DNA from: Sphingobacterium spiritivorum
GTDB lineage: Bacteria; Bacteroidota; Bacteroidia; Sphingobacteriales; Sphingobacteriaceae
Length of the DNA stretch: 64,000 bases
NCBI RefSeq assembly: GCF_016724845.1
Contig: NZ_CP068082.1
Location: 4,402,001-4,466,000 of the forward strand
Direction: 5' to 3'
Shown: positions 42,592 to 51,744 of the stretch, piece by piece
Layout of the letters: every line of letters begins with the position of its first letter
Numbering within the stretch: position 1 is the stretch's first letter
Position numbers and translations under genes: made by a program
The notes under the pieces: model-generated
Database searches by the model: none
What the model was told of the DNA's origin: nothing
The model's input: only the letters and a program-made list of their open reading frames with translations

Positions 42592-42921
42592 TTAATGAGA
42601 AGAAACTGCTTTAAGTCCTATAATCGAACCTACTAATGTAGTGATAAACAAGAGTCTCATAAATGTTGCCGGCTCTTTAAACACCAGAATACCCACCAAA
42701 ACTGTTCCTACTGCACCAATACCTGTCCATACGGCATAAGCCGTTCCTAAGGGAAGTGACTGTGTAGCGCGGATCAGTAAATACATACTGATCAGTAAAC
42801 AGGCAAAAAAACCGCCGTACCAAAGGTAGGTGTCATTACCTGATGTTTCTTTTGCCTTTCCCAGACAGAAAGTAAATCCAACTTCAAAAAGTCCCCCGAG
42901 AATTAAAATAACCCAATTCAT
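42592..42921 (-). CDS. SMR-family protein, Gdx/SugE type (guanidinium exporter-like)
   Basis: A 109-residue four-helix SMR protein. Glu13 (LFEVGFTFCLGKAKET) and the GTAYAVWTGIGAVGTVLVGILVF stretch (about residues 58-80, split) match the Gdx/SugE subtype, whose well-studied members export guanidinium. No ykkC-type guanidine riboswitch was recognised in its leader. It converges on the Crp gene. Confidence 0.88.
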   Translation of the reverse strand: MNWVILILGGLFEVGFTFCLGKAKETSGNDTYLWYGGFFACLLISMYLLIRATQSLPLGTAYAVWTGIGAVGTVLVGILVFKEPATFMRLLFITTLVGSIIGLKAVSSH

Positions 42922-43281
42922 AATATTTTTTATTTTATCTATGTCACAAAGGTCTGCTTTAGGGCTGACTAAAAATTTTACAAATGTTAAAAAATGAAAT
43001 AAGCATTTGTTTTCTTCAAGTTAATAGTACCCATCATTCCGAATACCAGAACCGAAGCTGTTTTCAGAACAGTCCGGCATTCCTCATTTATCCGAATTTA
43101 TCCGATTTATCGATGCTTGCCAAAATATTTTGATTTTGACGATTTTATTGTCATAAGTGAATGTTCGGTCGCTGTTTTATTCTTAATTTCTTATCTTTAG
43201 GCAAATTTTTGAGGAAGTTGATAATCCAATAACCTCTTAAAGGACTAAATCAGAAAATTAACATATTTCTAATAGATAACC
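42922..43281. other. Intergenic region between SugE-like and isocitrate dehydrogenase genes
   Basis: A 360-base gap between divergent genes. It holds a tandem near-repeat of tttatccga at 43087-43113, an inverted repeat ctgtt/aacag in the 43060s-43070s, and a TATCTTTA just before 43200 that may be the icd promoter. No small gene could be supported. Confidence 0.5.
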
Positions 43282-45501
43282 ATGTCGAATACATCAAAAA
43301 TTATCTACACCAAAACAGACGAAGCTCCGTTACTGGCTACGTATTCCTTTTTACCAATTGTTCAGGCTTTCGCTTCCTCCGCAAATATTGATGTGGAATT
43401 GAGAGATATCTCTCTGGCAGGACGTATTCTTGCTAACTTTCCGGAGTATTTAAAAGAAGATCAGAAGATTGCGGATGCTTTAGCTGAATTAGGCGCATTA
43501 GCAACTACTCCTGAAGCTAATATTATCAAATTGCCGAATATTTCTGCTTCTATTCCTCAATTGAAAGGAGCTATTGCTGAATTACAAAAAGCAGGTTATG
43601 CAATTCCAAACTATCCGGATGATGCAAATAATGATGAAGAAAAATCTATCAAAGCTAAATATGCCAAAGTATTAGGATCTGCAGTAAACCCGGTATTAAG
43701 AGAGGGAAATTCAGATCGCCGTGCTCCAAAAGCTGTAAAAAACTATGCAAAAGCTAATCCGCATAGCATGGGAGCATGGTCTAAAGACTCGAAGACAAAG
43801 GTTGCTTCTATGAGCGAAGGTGATTTTTACGGGTCAGAGCAATCTGTAACTGTTGAGAATGCGACTCAGTTCAAAATCGAATTTGCAGATGCTAACGGTC
43901 AGGTAACAGAACTGAAAGGATTGTCTCCGCTGAAAGCAGGAGAAGTGATTGATTCATCTGTATTAAGTCTGAATGCATTGAAAAAATTTGTGGGAGCTAC
44001 TATTGAAGAAGCTAAGGCCGAGGGTGTATTATTATCTGCTCACCTGAAAGCGACCATGATGAAAGTATCTGATCCAATCATTTTCGGTGCTATTGTAGAA
44101 GTATATTTTAAAGATGTATTCGCAAAGTATGCTGATTTGTTTCAGGAACTGGGTATTAATAAAAATAATGGTCTTGGTGAAGTATATGCCAAGATCTCCG
44201 GAAATGCAAAAGAGGCTGAAGTAAAAGCTGCTATTGATGCTGCTATTGCTAACGGCCCTGCACTGGCAATGGTTAATTCGGATAAAGGTATCACGAACCT
44301 TCACGTTCCTTCAGATGTTATCGTTGATGCATCTATGCCTGCTATGATCCGTACTTCAGGTCAGATGTGGAATGCAGAAGGTAAGCCGCAGGATACGATT
44401 GCAATTATTCCGGATCGTTCATATGCCGGAGTTTACGAAGCGACTATCGAAGATTGCAAAGCAAATGGTGCATTGGATCCTAAAACAATGGGTTCAGTTC
44501 CGAATGTAGGCTTAATGGCTCAGAAAGCAGAGGAATACGGATCTCATGATAAAACATTTCAGGCTACAGCTGCTGGTACTATCCGTGTCACAGATGCAGA
44601 CGGTAAAGTGTTAATGGAACAAAAGGTAGAGGAAGGAGATATTTTCCGTATGTGTCAGACAAAAGATGCACCTATTCAGGATTGGGTTAAACTGGCTGTA
44701 AACCGTGCCCGTCTTTCTGAAACTCCTGCTATCTTCTGGCTAGATAAAAACAGAGCACACGACAGAGAGATCATCAAGAAAGTGGAGAAATACCTTCCTG
44801 ATTTTGATACAAAAGGATTGGATATTCAGATCTTAAGTCCGGTAGAAGCAACTAAACTTTCACTGGAGCGTATCCGTAAAGGATTAGATACTATTTCTGT
44901 AACAGGAAACGTATTACGTGATTACCTGACAGACTTGTTTCCTATTCTGGAAGTAGGTACATCTGCAAAAATGCTTTCTATCGTTCCTTTAATGAACGGT
45001 GGTGGTTTGTTTGAAACAGGTGCAGGCGGTTCAGCTCCTAAGCACGTTGAGCAGTTTCAGGAAGAAGGATACCTGCGTTGGGATTCATTAGGTGAATTCT
45101 TAGCTTTAGGCGCTTCTTTAGAGCACTTATCACAAACACAAGATAATGCAAAAGCATTGATCCTGGCTGAAACACTGGATGAAGCCACTGAAAAATTCTT
45201 AGCGAATGATAAATCTCCTGCACGCAGAGTAGGACAGATTGACAACCGTGGTTCTCATTTTTACCTAACCCTGTATTGGGCACAGGCTTTAGCAGCGCAG
45301 ACAAAGGATGCAGAATTGGCTGCTAAATTTGCTCCATTAGCTCAGCAGTTAACAGAGAATGAATCAAAAATCAATGAAGAATTGATCGGAGCACAGGGTA
45401 AACCTCAGGATATTGGAGGTTACTACTTCCCGAACGATGAACTGGCTTCAAAAGCTATGCGTCCTTCAGCGACATTAAACAGTGCGATTGCATCTTTGTA
45501 A
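43282..45501 (+). CDS. icd: NADP-dependent isocitrate dehydrogenase, monomeric type
   Basis: A 739-residue single-chain TCA-cycle enzyme converting isocitrate to 2-oxoglutarate. The start SKIIYTKTDEAPLLATYSFLPI, LREGNSDRRAPKAVKNYAKANPHSMG and the late NGGGLFETGAGGSAPKHVEQF are diagnostic of the monomeric class (about 740 residues). It is unrelated in sequence to the usual dimeric enzyme. Single gene between a promoter region and a strong terminator. Confidence 0.97.
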   Translation: MSNTSKIIYTKTDEAPLLATYSFLPIVQAFASSANIDVELRDISLAGRILANFPEYLKEDQKIADALAELGALATTPEANIIKLPNISASIPQLKGAIAELQKAGYAIPNYPDDANNDEEKSIKAKYAKVLGSAVNPVLREGNSDRRAPKAVKNYAKANPHSMGAWSKDSKTKVASMSEGDFYGSEQSVTVENATQFKIEFADANGQVTELKGLSPLKAGEVIDSSVLSLNALKKFVGATIEEAKAEGVLLSAHLKATMMKVSDPIIFGAIVEVYFKDVFAKYADLFQELGINKNNGLGEVYAKISGNAKEAEVKAAIDAAIANGPALAMVNSDKGITNLHVPSDVIVDASMPAMIRTSGQMWNAEGKPQDTIAIIPDRSYAGVYEATIEDCKANGALDPKTMGSVPNVGLMAQKAEEYGSHDKTFQATAAGTIRVTDADGKVLMEQKVEEGDIFRMCQTKDAPIQDWVKLAVNRARLSETPAIFWLDKNRAHDREIIKKVEKYLPDFDTKGLDIQILSPVEATKLSLERIRKGLDTISVTGNVLRDYLTDLFPILEVGTSAKMLSIVPLMNGGGLFETGAGGSAPKHVEQFQEEGYLRWDSLGEFLALGASLEHLSQTQDNAKALILAETLDEATEKFLANDKSPARRVGQIDNRGSHFYLTLYWAQALAAQTKDAELAAKFAPLAQQLTENESKINEELIGAQGKPQDIGGYYFPNDELASKAMRPSATLNSAIASL

Positions 45502-45520
45502 TCCTATACTCTTATAACGA

Positions 45521-45555
45521 AAAAGACCATTCATTTTTTGAATGGTCTTTTTTAT
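45521..45555 (+). terminator. Bidirectional terminator between icd and phnA
   Basis: Stem aaaagaccattca / tgaatggtctttt (13 bp) with T-rich sequence on both ends, between convergent genes. Confidence 0.9.
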
Positions 45556-45594
45556 GAAATTATCTTCTAATACAGAAGTGAAATTTTAAAGATT

Positions 45595-46173
45595 TTATCC
45601 TTTTCTCAGGTATTTAGTCAGAATCACGATTGTCTGACCTTCTACTTTACCTTCTATCTGGCCGGTATTGTCCGCAACCAGTCTGATATTTTTTACAACG
45701 GTGCCTAATTTTGCACTTAAAGAAGAACCTTTTACATCTAATGTTTTGATCAGTACCACGCTGTCCCCCTCATAAAGTCGTGTTCCATTAGAGTCCTGAT
45801 GAAATTCGACATGGCTGTCCGCCTCATGATCTCCGGTTTTTTTAGCCCACTCCAGATTTTCATCATCCAGATACAGAATTTCCAGATTATCCGATGCCCA
45901 GCTTTCGTTACGAAGTCTGCTCAGCATACGCCAGGCCATTACCTGTACAGGCGGATACTCAGACCACATGGTCTCTGACAGTATCTTCCAGTGTTCCGGA
46001 TCCAGGCTTTCATTTTTTTCAATTTGTGATAAACATACCTGACATACAAGGATACTGTTATCTGTATTTGCATTAGATACAGGAGGCACTTCATATACAC
46101 TTAGGTTTTCTGTACCATTGCACAGTTCACATTTGTTGCCCGATCTTTCAATAAGTTGTTGTTCTAAAGTCAT
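45595..46173 (-). CDS. phnA: PhnA-family zinc-ribbon protein
   Basis: A 192-residue cytoplasmic protein. Zinc ligands Cys15-x2-Cys18 (CELCNG) and CQVCLSQ form the N-terminal ribbon, and the C-terminal PhnA domain holds LYEGDSVVLIKTLDVKGSSL, KLGTVVKNIRLV and IVILTKYLRK. Despite the name, the family is not part of the phosphonate lyase and its role is unsettled. Divergent from the YpfJ-type peptidase gene. Confidence 0.88.
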   Translation of the reverse strand: MTLEQQLIERSGNKCELCNGTENLSVYEVPPVSNANTDNSILVCQVCLSQIEKNESLDPEHWKILSETMWSEYPPVQVMAWRMLSRLRNESWASDNLEILYLDDENLEWAKKTGDHEADSHVEFHQDSNGTRLYEGDSVVLIKTLDVKGSSLSAKLGTVVKNIRLVADNTGQIEGKVEGQTIVILTKYLRKG

Positions 46174-46188
46174 TCCTAATAATTAAAT

Positions 46189-46212
46189 CCCTAAAATTAA
46201 TCAATTTTAGGG
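46189..46212. repeat. Palindromic hairpin between phnA and ypfJ-like genes
   Basis: Perfect 10-bp arms ccctaaaatt / aattttaggg with a 4-base loop, 16 bases before the phnA start. It may act in the phnA leader or as a binding site for a shared regulator. Confidence 0.4.
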
Positions 46213-46304
46213 GATAAATGAATTAATTTGAGTGTATAACTGTATTCGTGTACAGATATGGCAGAGATTTTGTATAATTGAGTCAACTTTAATTATGTAA
46301 GCAT

Positions 46305-47174
46305 ATGAAATGGCAAGGTGGTCGTCAAAGCGATAATTTTCAAGACAGAAGAGGTATGTCCGGCGGACAGAAATTTGCAATTGGTGGTATCGGAGGTGTG
46401 ATTATTCTGGTCATCGGGTTTCTGATGGGTGGTGATCCGGGACAATTGATGGAACAATTGCAAAATGCCAATGTCGGAGCACCGCAGACGGAGCAGGGAG
46501 AAGTACAGCTTACAGAAGAAGAAAAAAAACTCACGGCATTTTCCCGAACAGTATTAGCGAGTACGGAAGATGTATGGACAAAAGTATTCAAAGATAATGG
46601 GCTTACCTATCAGACAGCTGATCTGGTCGTATACACTGGCGGTACACAAACCGAAGGCTGTGGTGTAGGAAAAGCTTCCTACGGACCTTTTTACTGCCCG
46701 GGGGATCATAATGTGTATCTGGATCTTAGTTTTAATCAGGAGTTGCAGCAAAAGTTTGGTGCCAAGGGAGAATTTGCTTTAGCGTATGTGATAGCACATG
46801 AAGTAGGACATCATATCCAGAATCTGGTAGGTACGTTAAATAAAACGAATCAGATGCGTCAGCAGATGAGTGAAGCTGAATACAATAAAGTCAGTGTAAT
46901 GACAGAGTTGCAGTCGGATTTCTATGCAGGCGTATGGGCACACTATGTCAATCAGTTATCTGATATCAAGATCGATTACAATGATATATTAGACGGAATG
47001 CAGGCTGCAGAGGCAGTAGGAGACGATAAACTTCAGGAGCAGGCGCAGGGTTATGCCGTTCCCGAATCATTTACGCATGGCACTTCCGAACAACGGGCGC
47101 GCTGGTTTAAGAAAGGATATGATACAGGCGATCTTAAAGCCGGAGATACATTCTCAGACAAAAGTCTGAGGTAA
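46305..47174 (+). CDS. Neutral zinc metallopeptidase, YpfJ family
   Basis: A 289-residue protein with one N-terminal membrane anchor (about residues 22-42) and a periplasmic peptidase domain. The zinc motif HEVGHH (His165, Glu166, His169) is present, with ELQSDFYAGVWAH supplying further ligands. The N-terminus MKWQGGRQSDNFQDRRG is the family hallmark. Physiological substrate is unknown. Converges on the LuxE-like gene with a 4-base gap. Confidence 0.9.
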   Translation: MKWQGGRQSDNFQDRRGMSGGQKFAIGGIGGVIILVIGFLMGGDPGQLMEQLQNANVGAPQTEQGEVQLTEEEKKLTAFSRTVLASTEDVWTKVFKDNGLTYQTADLVVYTGGTQTEGCGVGKASYGPFYCPGDHNVYLDLSFNQELQQKFGAKGEFALAYVIAHEVGHHIQNLVGTLNKTNQMRQQMSEAEYNKVSVMTELQSDFYAGVWAHYVNQLSDIKIDYNDILDGMQAAEAVGDDKLQEQAQGYAVPESFTHGTSEQRARWFKKGYDTGDLKAGDTFSDKSLR

Positions 47175-47178
47175 TTAG

Positions 47179-48156
47179 TTACTGCACTAAAAGATTGCAG
47201 CCTCTGATATCACTTTGATCAAATCTGCCTAATACCTCAAAAGAACCATCAGGATAGATTTTTCCCAGATCCTGTGTGGCGATAAAGGAACAGGAATAAA
47301 TATTGGCTAAGTCGATGACATTGATAGCTCCTGTACGGCTATTCTCAATTAATGTGAGGGGATCATTCGTATCTCTGATGAGTATCTTCATCCAGTTCGG
47401 ATGCTGAAAGATACCTTTACCATAGGAATATCCCTGTGAAAGAAGCTCGGTCATACCATATTCGGAGTGGATAGCAGGGACGTTAAATCCCTCACGAAGC
47501 AGGTCATGAACTTCCTCCCTAATCATTTCTTTGCGTTTTCCCTTCATTCCTCCTGTTTCCATAATGATCAGTTTCGGAAAATCGATTTCATATGTTTCGA
47601 CAAAGTCCAGAAGGGCATAGGTTACACCGAATAAGATAGTTTTTGTATTTTTTTGTTTCAGCCTTTGCAAAGCCGTGAATAAATCGGCATGGTTGTACAG
47701 AAAATATCCGGATTCAGGTTGTTCACTCGATTTGATCAGATCATCCACCATATAGATGAGTGAAGATCCCGAACGTTCCAGATAAGAGGGGAGTAAAGCC
47801 AGAACCGCTATATCCCTGACATCACCGTAGAATTGCTTAAAAGCTTTTCTGAAAGAGCTTTCATACAGTTTTGCATCAGCAACCAGATGTTTGCTTGTTA
47901 TCATTCCTGTTGTTCCCGAACTGCTAAAAGTTACCTGAGGAACAGATCCGGAAGTAATGATCTCCTGGGATTTGAAAAGTTCTATCGGAAGGAAAGGAAT
48001 CTGCGTATAGTGAGAAATATCTTTAGTATCTATATGCAGATAATCTACATACTGCTTATAGGTCTGGCAGTGGTCATATTGGTAGCGGAATATGCTTAAG
48101 CAGTTGTCATTAAATTGCTCGTCGCATTGTATCTCAAATATCTGTTGCGTATCCAT
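47179..48156 (-). CDS. LuxE-like acyl-protein synthetase / adenylate-forming enzyme
   Basis: A 325-residue member of the LuxE (PF04443-like) branch of the ANL adenylating superfamily. The nucleotide loop TFSSSGTTGM (about residues 75-85) and the HSEYGMTELLSQGYS motif (about 215-230) are clear. In luminous bacteria LuxE activates fatty acids with ATP for reduction, but no luxC or luxD is nearby. Members in Bacteroidota are uncharacterised and may act on coenzyme-A-free acyl or amino-acid substrates. It is followed by nothing and lies 208 bases before fabG on the same strand. Confidence 0.82.
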   Translation of the reverse strand: MDTQQIFEIQCDEQFNDNCLSIFRYQYDHCQTYKQYVDYLHIDTKDISHYTQIPFLPIELFKSQEIITSGSVPQVTFSSSGTTGMITSKHLVADAKLYESSFRKAFKQFYGDVRDIAVLALLPSYLERSGSSLIYMVDDLIKSSEQPESGYFLYNHADLFTALQRLKQKNTKTILFGVTYALLDFVETYEIDFPKLIIMETGGMKGKRKEMIREEVHDLLREGFNVPAIHSEYGMTELLSQGYSYGKGIFQHPNWMKILIRDTNDPLTLIENSRTGAINVIDLANIYSCSFIATQDLGKIYPDGSFEVLGRFDQSDIRGCNLLVQ

Positions 48157-48297
48157 CTTCTGTATTGAAATACAAATATAAGCATATCTTTTCTGATCAT
48201 TTCAACAGATATCTCAGTTTTGGGTTAGCCCATTATGGCGACCTGCTGTTTGCCGGCAGATGATCTGGCTAGATGAAGTCAGCTGTTACCGGAAAGT

Positions 48298-48346
48298 AAA
48301 AGAGCTATTAAAATTGCTGTAAAACAGCTTTTTAATAGCTCTTTTT
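48298..48346 (-). terminator. Nested hairpin terminator of fabG
   Basis: A 15-bp outer stem (aaagagctattaaaa / ttttaatagctcttt) encloses a small gctgt/acagc hairpin. Ts follow on the minus strand. It lies 20 bases after the fabG stop. Confidence 0.8.
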
Positions 48347-48365
48347 ATAGTGAACTGTAAGTCTA

Positions 48366-49109
48366 TTATAACATGCCGCCATCTACCGGTATTACCTGTC
48401 CGGTGACGTAAGCTGACAAATCAGAAGCTAAGAAAAGACATACGTTTGCCACTTCTTCAGGATCTCCGGAACGTTTCAACGGAATTCCTGCTTCCCATCC
48501 AGCAACGACTTTAGGATCCAGTACATCGGTCATTTCTGTACGGATAAAACCCGGAGCAACAACATTAGCACGGATATTACGTGAACCTAATTCCTTGGCC
48601 ACTGATTTGGAAAAACCAATAATTCCAGCTTTAGATGCCGCATAATTTGCCTGACCGGCATTACCCTGTACACCGACTACAGAAGACATATTGATAAATG
48701 AACCTTTACGGTTTTTCATCATAACTTTAGAAGCTGCTTTAGTCACATTGAAGATGGACTTCAGATTGACATTGATGACATCATCCCAGTTTTCTTCTGT
48801 CATACGCATTAAAAGACCGTCTTTGGTAATTCCTGCATTATTTACCACGATGTCAACTGTTCCGAAGTCTGCTACGATATCGTTAATCAGTTTTTCCGCT
48901 TCTTCAAATTTTGAAGCGTCAGAGCGGTATCCTTTGACCTGAGTTCCAAAAGCCTGCAGCTCTTGTTCTAATGCCTGTCCTTTTTCAACTGATGACAAAT
49001 ATGTAAACGCTACATTTGCTCCATTTTGTGCAAAAACCTCTGCAATCTTTCTGCCAATACCTTTGGATGCACCTGTTACAAGCGCCGTTTTTCCTTCCAA
49101 TAATTTCAT
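48366..49109 (-). CDS. fabG: 3-oxoacyl-[acyl-carrier-protein] reductase
   Basis: A 247-residue short-chain dehydrogenase of fatty-acid synthesis (NADPH reduction of 3-oxoacyl-ACP). TGASKGIGR binds NADPH, NNAG is intact, and Ser143, Tyr156 and Lys160 (SSVVG, YAASK) form the catalytic set. The C-terminal VTGQVIPVDGGML matches FabG. It is isolated from other fab genes. Divergent from mqo. Confidence 0.93.
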   Translation of the reverse strand: MKLLEGKTALVTGASKGIGRKIAEVFAQNGANVAFTYLSSVEKGQALEQELQAFGTQVKGYRSDASKFEEAEKLINDIVADFGTVDIVVNNAGITKDGLLMRMTEENWDDVINVNLKSIFNVTKAASKVMMKNRKGSFINMSSVVGVQGNAGQANYAASKAGIIGFSKSVAKELGSRNIRANVVAPGFIRTEMTDVLDPKVVAGWEAGIPLKRSGDPEEVANVCLFLASDLSAYVTGQVIPVDGGML

Positions 49110-49301
49110 ACGTTATTTAATAATGCTATTTACAATTTAATAGATCAACAGCAAAAATGTTAAAATCCGCTTATATTACCAATTTTTTAAGAAAAGAAAA
49201 TGAAAGAAAAGCGCTGAATCAACGGTATTTGTCAATCTAAAAAAAGAAAAGGACTGTTTTTGATAAAAATGTAGTTTAATGAAAGAAATTTGACAAAACC
49301 A

Positions 49302-49333
49302 TTGGTAATAAACCAAATTGAATAGTAAATTTG
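49302..49333 (+). promoter_or_regulatory. Promoter of mqo
   Basis: TTG at 49302-49304, 21-base spacer and TAAATTTG at 49326-49333, matching the Bacteroidetes housekeeping pattern, 16 bases before the start codon. Confidence 0.6.
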
Positions 49334-49349
49334 CAACAATCACAGAGAC

Positions 49350-50846
49350 ATGGGTAAAAGCAAGAAAAATTACGAAGACGTAGACGTCGTATTAATAGGC
49401 GCCGGTATCATGAGCGCTACTTTGGGTACATTGATCAATGAATTAAACCCACATGTTAAGATTGAAATGTTTGAGCGATTGGATCTGGTCGCTGCTGAAA
49501 GTTCAGACGCCTGGAATAATGCAGGTACGGGACATTCGGCTTTATGCGAACTGAACTATACACCTCAGAAGGCAGATGGTTCTGTCGATATAAAGAAAGC
49601 TATCAGTATTGCTGAATCCTTTGAAATTTCAAAACAATTCTGGACATACCTTGTCGAAAAAGGAATTATCAAAGATCCGGAAGGATTTATTCGCAGTATA
49701 CCACATATGAGTTGTGTTTTTGGTGAACGTAATGTGGAGTTCCTGAAAAGACGCCATGCTACGATGATTGAAAATACATTATTCAAAGGAATGGAGTATT
49801 CTGAAGATCCGGAGGTATTGAAAGAGTGGATTCCTTTGGTGATGGAAGGACGTCCGGAAGGAGATAAAATAGCCGCTACCAAAATGGATATCGGTACAGA
49901 TGTTAATTTTGGATCGCTGACAAGAGATCTGATTGATCATCTGGTGACAAAAGATAACTTCTCTCTGAAACTGGAACATGAGGTGAAAGATATTGAACGG
50001 GAAGGTGATGGCCGTTGGGAAATAGAAGTAAAAGATATCAAAACCGGAAAGAAAAGAGATTTAAAGGCACAGTTTGTTTTTATAGGAGCAGGAGGACATT
50101 CTTTATTACTTCTTGAAAAATCAGGTATTCCGGAAGCAAAAGGCTACGGAGGATTCCCGGTAGGCGGACAATGGCTGCGATGCACAAATGAAGAAGTGAT
50201 AGCTAAACACCATGCTAAAGTATACGGTAAAGCGTCGGTAGGTGCACCGCCTATGTCTGTTCCTCATTTGGACACGCGATACATTGATGGCAAACAAGCT
50301 TTATTGTTTGGTCCTTACGCAGGGTTTTCGACTAAGTTTCTGAAAAAGGGATCTTTCTTCGATTTACCGGCATCTATCAAACTCAGCAATATCCGTCCTA
50401 TGCTTGCGGCAGGATGGGATAATATGGATCTGACCAAATATCTGATTACTGAAGTCATGAAAAGTCCGAAAGATAAGCTGGAATCCCTGAAAGAATACAT
50501 GCCAAATGCAAAACAGGAGGACTGGGCTCTTGAAGTTGCAGGACAACGTGTACAGGTTATCAAAAAGGATAAGAAACACGGAGGTGTACTGGAGTTCGGA
50601 ACTGAAGTAGTGGCAAGTGCCGACGGATCGTTAGCAGCCCTGTTAGGCGCATCTCCCGGAGCATCTACTTCTGTAAAGATCATGGTTGAATTATTAAAAA
50701 AATGTTTTCCTGACCGTGCAAAAACGCAGGAATACAGAGATAAATTAAGAGAAATGATCCCGACATGGGGACAATCTCTTGCAACTGATCCGGAGCTTTG
50801 CAAAACGACACGTGCGCGTACACAAAAAGCTCTGAAATTAGATTAG
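49350..50846 (+). CDS. mqo: Malate:quinone oxidoreductase
   Basis: A 498-residue membrane-associated FAD enzyme oxidising malate to oxaloacetate with quinone reduction. VLIGAGIMSATLG binds FAD; ERLDLVAAESSDAWNNAGTGHSALCELNYTP is family-specific (split here), as is GGFPVGGQWLRC and LFGPYAGFSTKFLKKGS. Together with nuoD and mqnC it feeds a menaquinone-based chain. It has its own promoter. Confidence 0.97.
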   Translation: MGKSKKNYEDVDVVLIGAGIMSATLGTLINELNPHVKIEMFERLDLVAAESSDAWNNAGTGHSALCELNYTPQKADGSVDIKKAISIAESFEISKQFWTYLVEKGIIKDPEGFIRSIPHMSCVFGERNVEFLKRRHATMIENTLFKGMEYSEDPEVLKEWIPLVMEGRPEGDKIAATKMDIGTDVNFGSLTRDLIDHLVTKDNFSLKLEHEVKDIEREGDGRWEIEVKDIKTGKKRDLKAQFVFIGAGGHSLLLLEKSGIPEAKGYGGFPVGGQWLRCTNEEVIAKHHAKVYGKASVGAPPMSVPHLDTRYIDGKQALLFGPYAGFSTKFLKKGSFFDLPASIKLSNIRPMLAAGWDNMDLTKYLITEVMKSPKDKLESLKEYMPNAKQEDWALEVAGQRVQVIKKDKKHGGVLEFGTEVVASADGSLAALLGASPGASTSVKIMVELLKKCFPDRAKTQEYRDKLREMIPTWGQSLATDPELCKTTRARTQKALKLD

Positions 50847-50852
50847 TCTATT

Positions 50853-51005
50853 GAATTATACTTATGGGGTGCTTTAGACAGCAGAACACATGTTTTGTTG
50901 TTATGAAACAGGCTGAGATTATACCCAATATTACAGATGGACAATTCCTCGTCCGTCTGTAATATATACCTGATCCGGATAATGCCGGCGTAGGGATTTA
51001 ATTTC
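50853..51005 (+). promoter_or_regulatory. TPP riboswitch (THI element)
   Basis: Core matches are GGGGTGC (50866-50872), GCTGAGATTATACCC (50912-50926), and the pyrophosphate-sensing half ACCTGATCCGGATAATGCC with GGCGTAGGGA just after (50968-50996). P1 appears as AATTA/TAATT at the ends, with bulges. P3 carries an extension (acagcagaac / gttttgttgt). An additional hairpin at 50928-50965 (15 bp, one G-U) sits between ATACCC and ACCTGA. It lies in the leader of the PnuC-family gene 66 bases downstream, predicting repression by thiamine pyrophosphate. Confidence 0.95.
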
Positions 51006-51070
51006 GTTTATATTTGTTTTTAAATTTAGCCAGATCCATAGGTGCGTATGTCATCATTACACACTTTTAA

Positions 51071-51709
51071 ATGGAAATATTATCTATTCTACAGCACCTT
51101 TGGCAACAGGTTCTGGAAACATCATGGTTGCAATGGTTAGGTGTATCCGCAGGAGTTACACAAGTCATGTTATCCAAAAACAACAAAGTTTCTAATTATT
51201 TATTTGGTATCATCAGTGTTATAGTGACCATGATTGTACTCTATGAGGCTAAACTCTATGCGGAGATTGCTCTTAATATGTATTATCTAATTATGAGTAT
51301 TTACGGATGGTGGTATTGGATTTCAAATAAAGACGTGGCTCAGAAGCCGATTACATCCTGTTCAGAAAAAGACTGGGGTATCGTTGTCTTGATTGTAGGA
51401 ACCGCATTTGCCATTTTTTATTATTTTCTGACCCATCACACAGATTCGGATGTACCATTGTGGGATGCGTGGGTATCCGCTACAGCCTGGGCAGGAATGT
51501 GGCTGCTTGCAAAGCGTAAACTTGAAAATTGGATATTGCTCAATATCAGTAATCTGTTTGCGGTTCCTTTGCTCTATCATAAAGGTCTGTTGCTTTACGC
51601 TATCCTTACCCTTTATTTATTTACGGTTGCATTTTTTGGGTATTTCAACTGGAAAAAGATGATGAAACATCATGCGCTTTCCAAAATAAAGGGGAATCAA
51701 AAGATTTGA
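51071..51709 (+). CDS. pnuT: PnuC-family transporter, probable thiamine transporter PnuT
   Basis: A 212-residue, about seven-helix inner-membrane transporter. The family motif AEIALNMYYLIMSIYGWWYW and the repeat-half FGYFNWKKMMK are visible. PnuC proteins carry nicotinamide riboside, but PnuT members carry thiamine. The TPP riboswitch in its leader argues strongly for thiamine. The first ATG after the riboswitch with a clear hydrophobic start was taken. Followed by the acyl-CoA-dehydrogenase-like gene after 35 bases. Confidence 0.88.
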   Translation: MEILSILQHLWQQVLETSWLQWLGVSAGVTQVMLSKNNKVSNYLFGIISVIVTMIVLYEAKLYAEIALNMYYLIMSIYGWWYWISNKDVAQKPITSCSEKDWGIVVLIVGTAFAIFYYFLTHHTDSDVPLWDAWVSATAWAGMWLLAKRKLENWILLNISNLFAVPLLYHKGLLLYAILTLYLFTVAFFGYFNWKKMMKHHALSKIKGNQKI

Positions 51710-51744
51710 TATCTATATCTCCGTTTTAAACAAATTTCATAGAG

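Noticed and set aside
42922..43100. Guanidine (ykkC) riboswitch ahead of the SugE-type gene
   Set aside because: None of the conserved ykkC core blocks could be found in the leader.
51009..51016. TATATTTG promoter element between the TPP riboswitch and pnuT
   Set aside because: No TTG at -33, and starting there would bypass the riboswitch; more likely chance in AT-rich leader.
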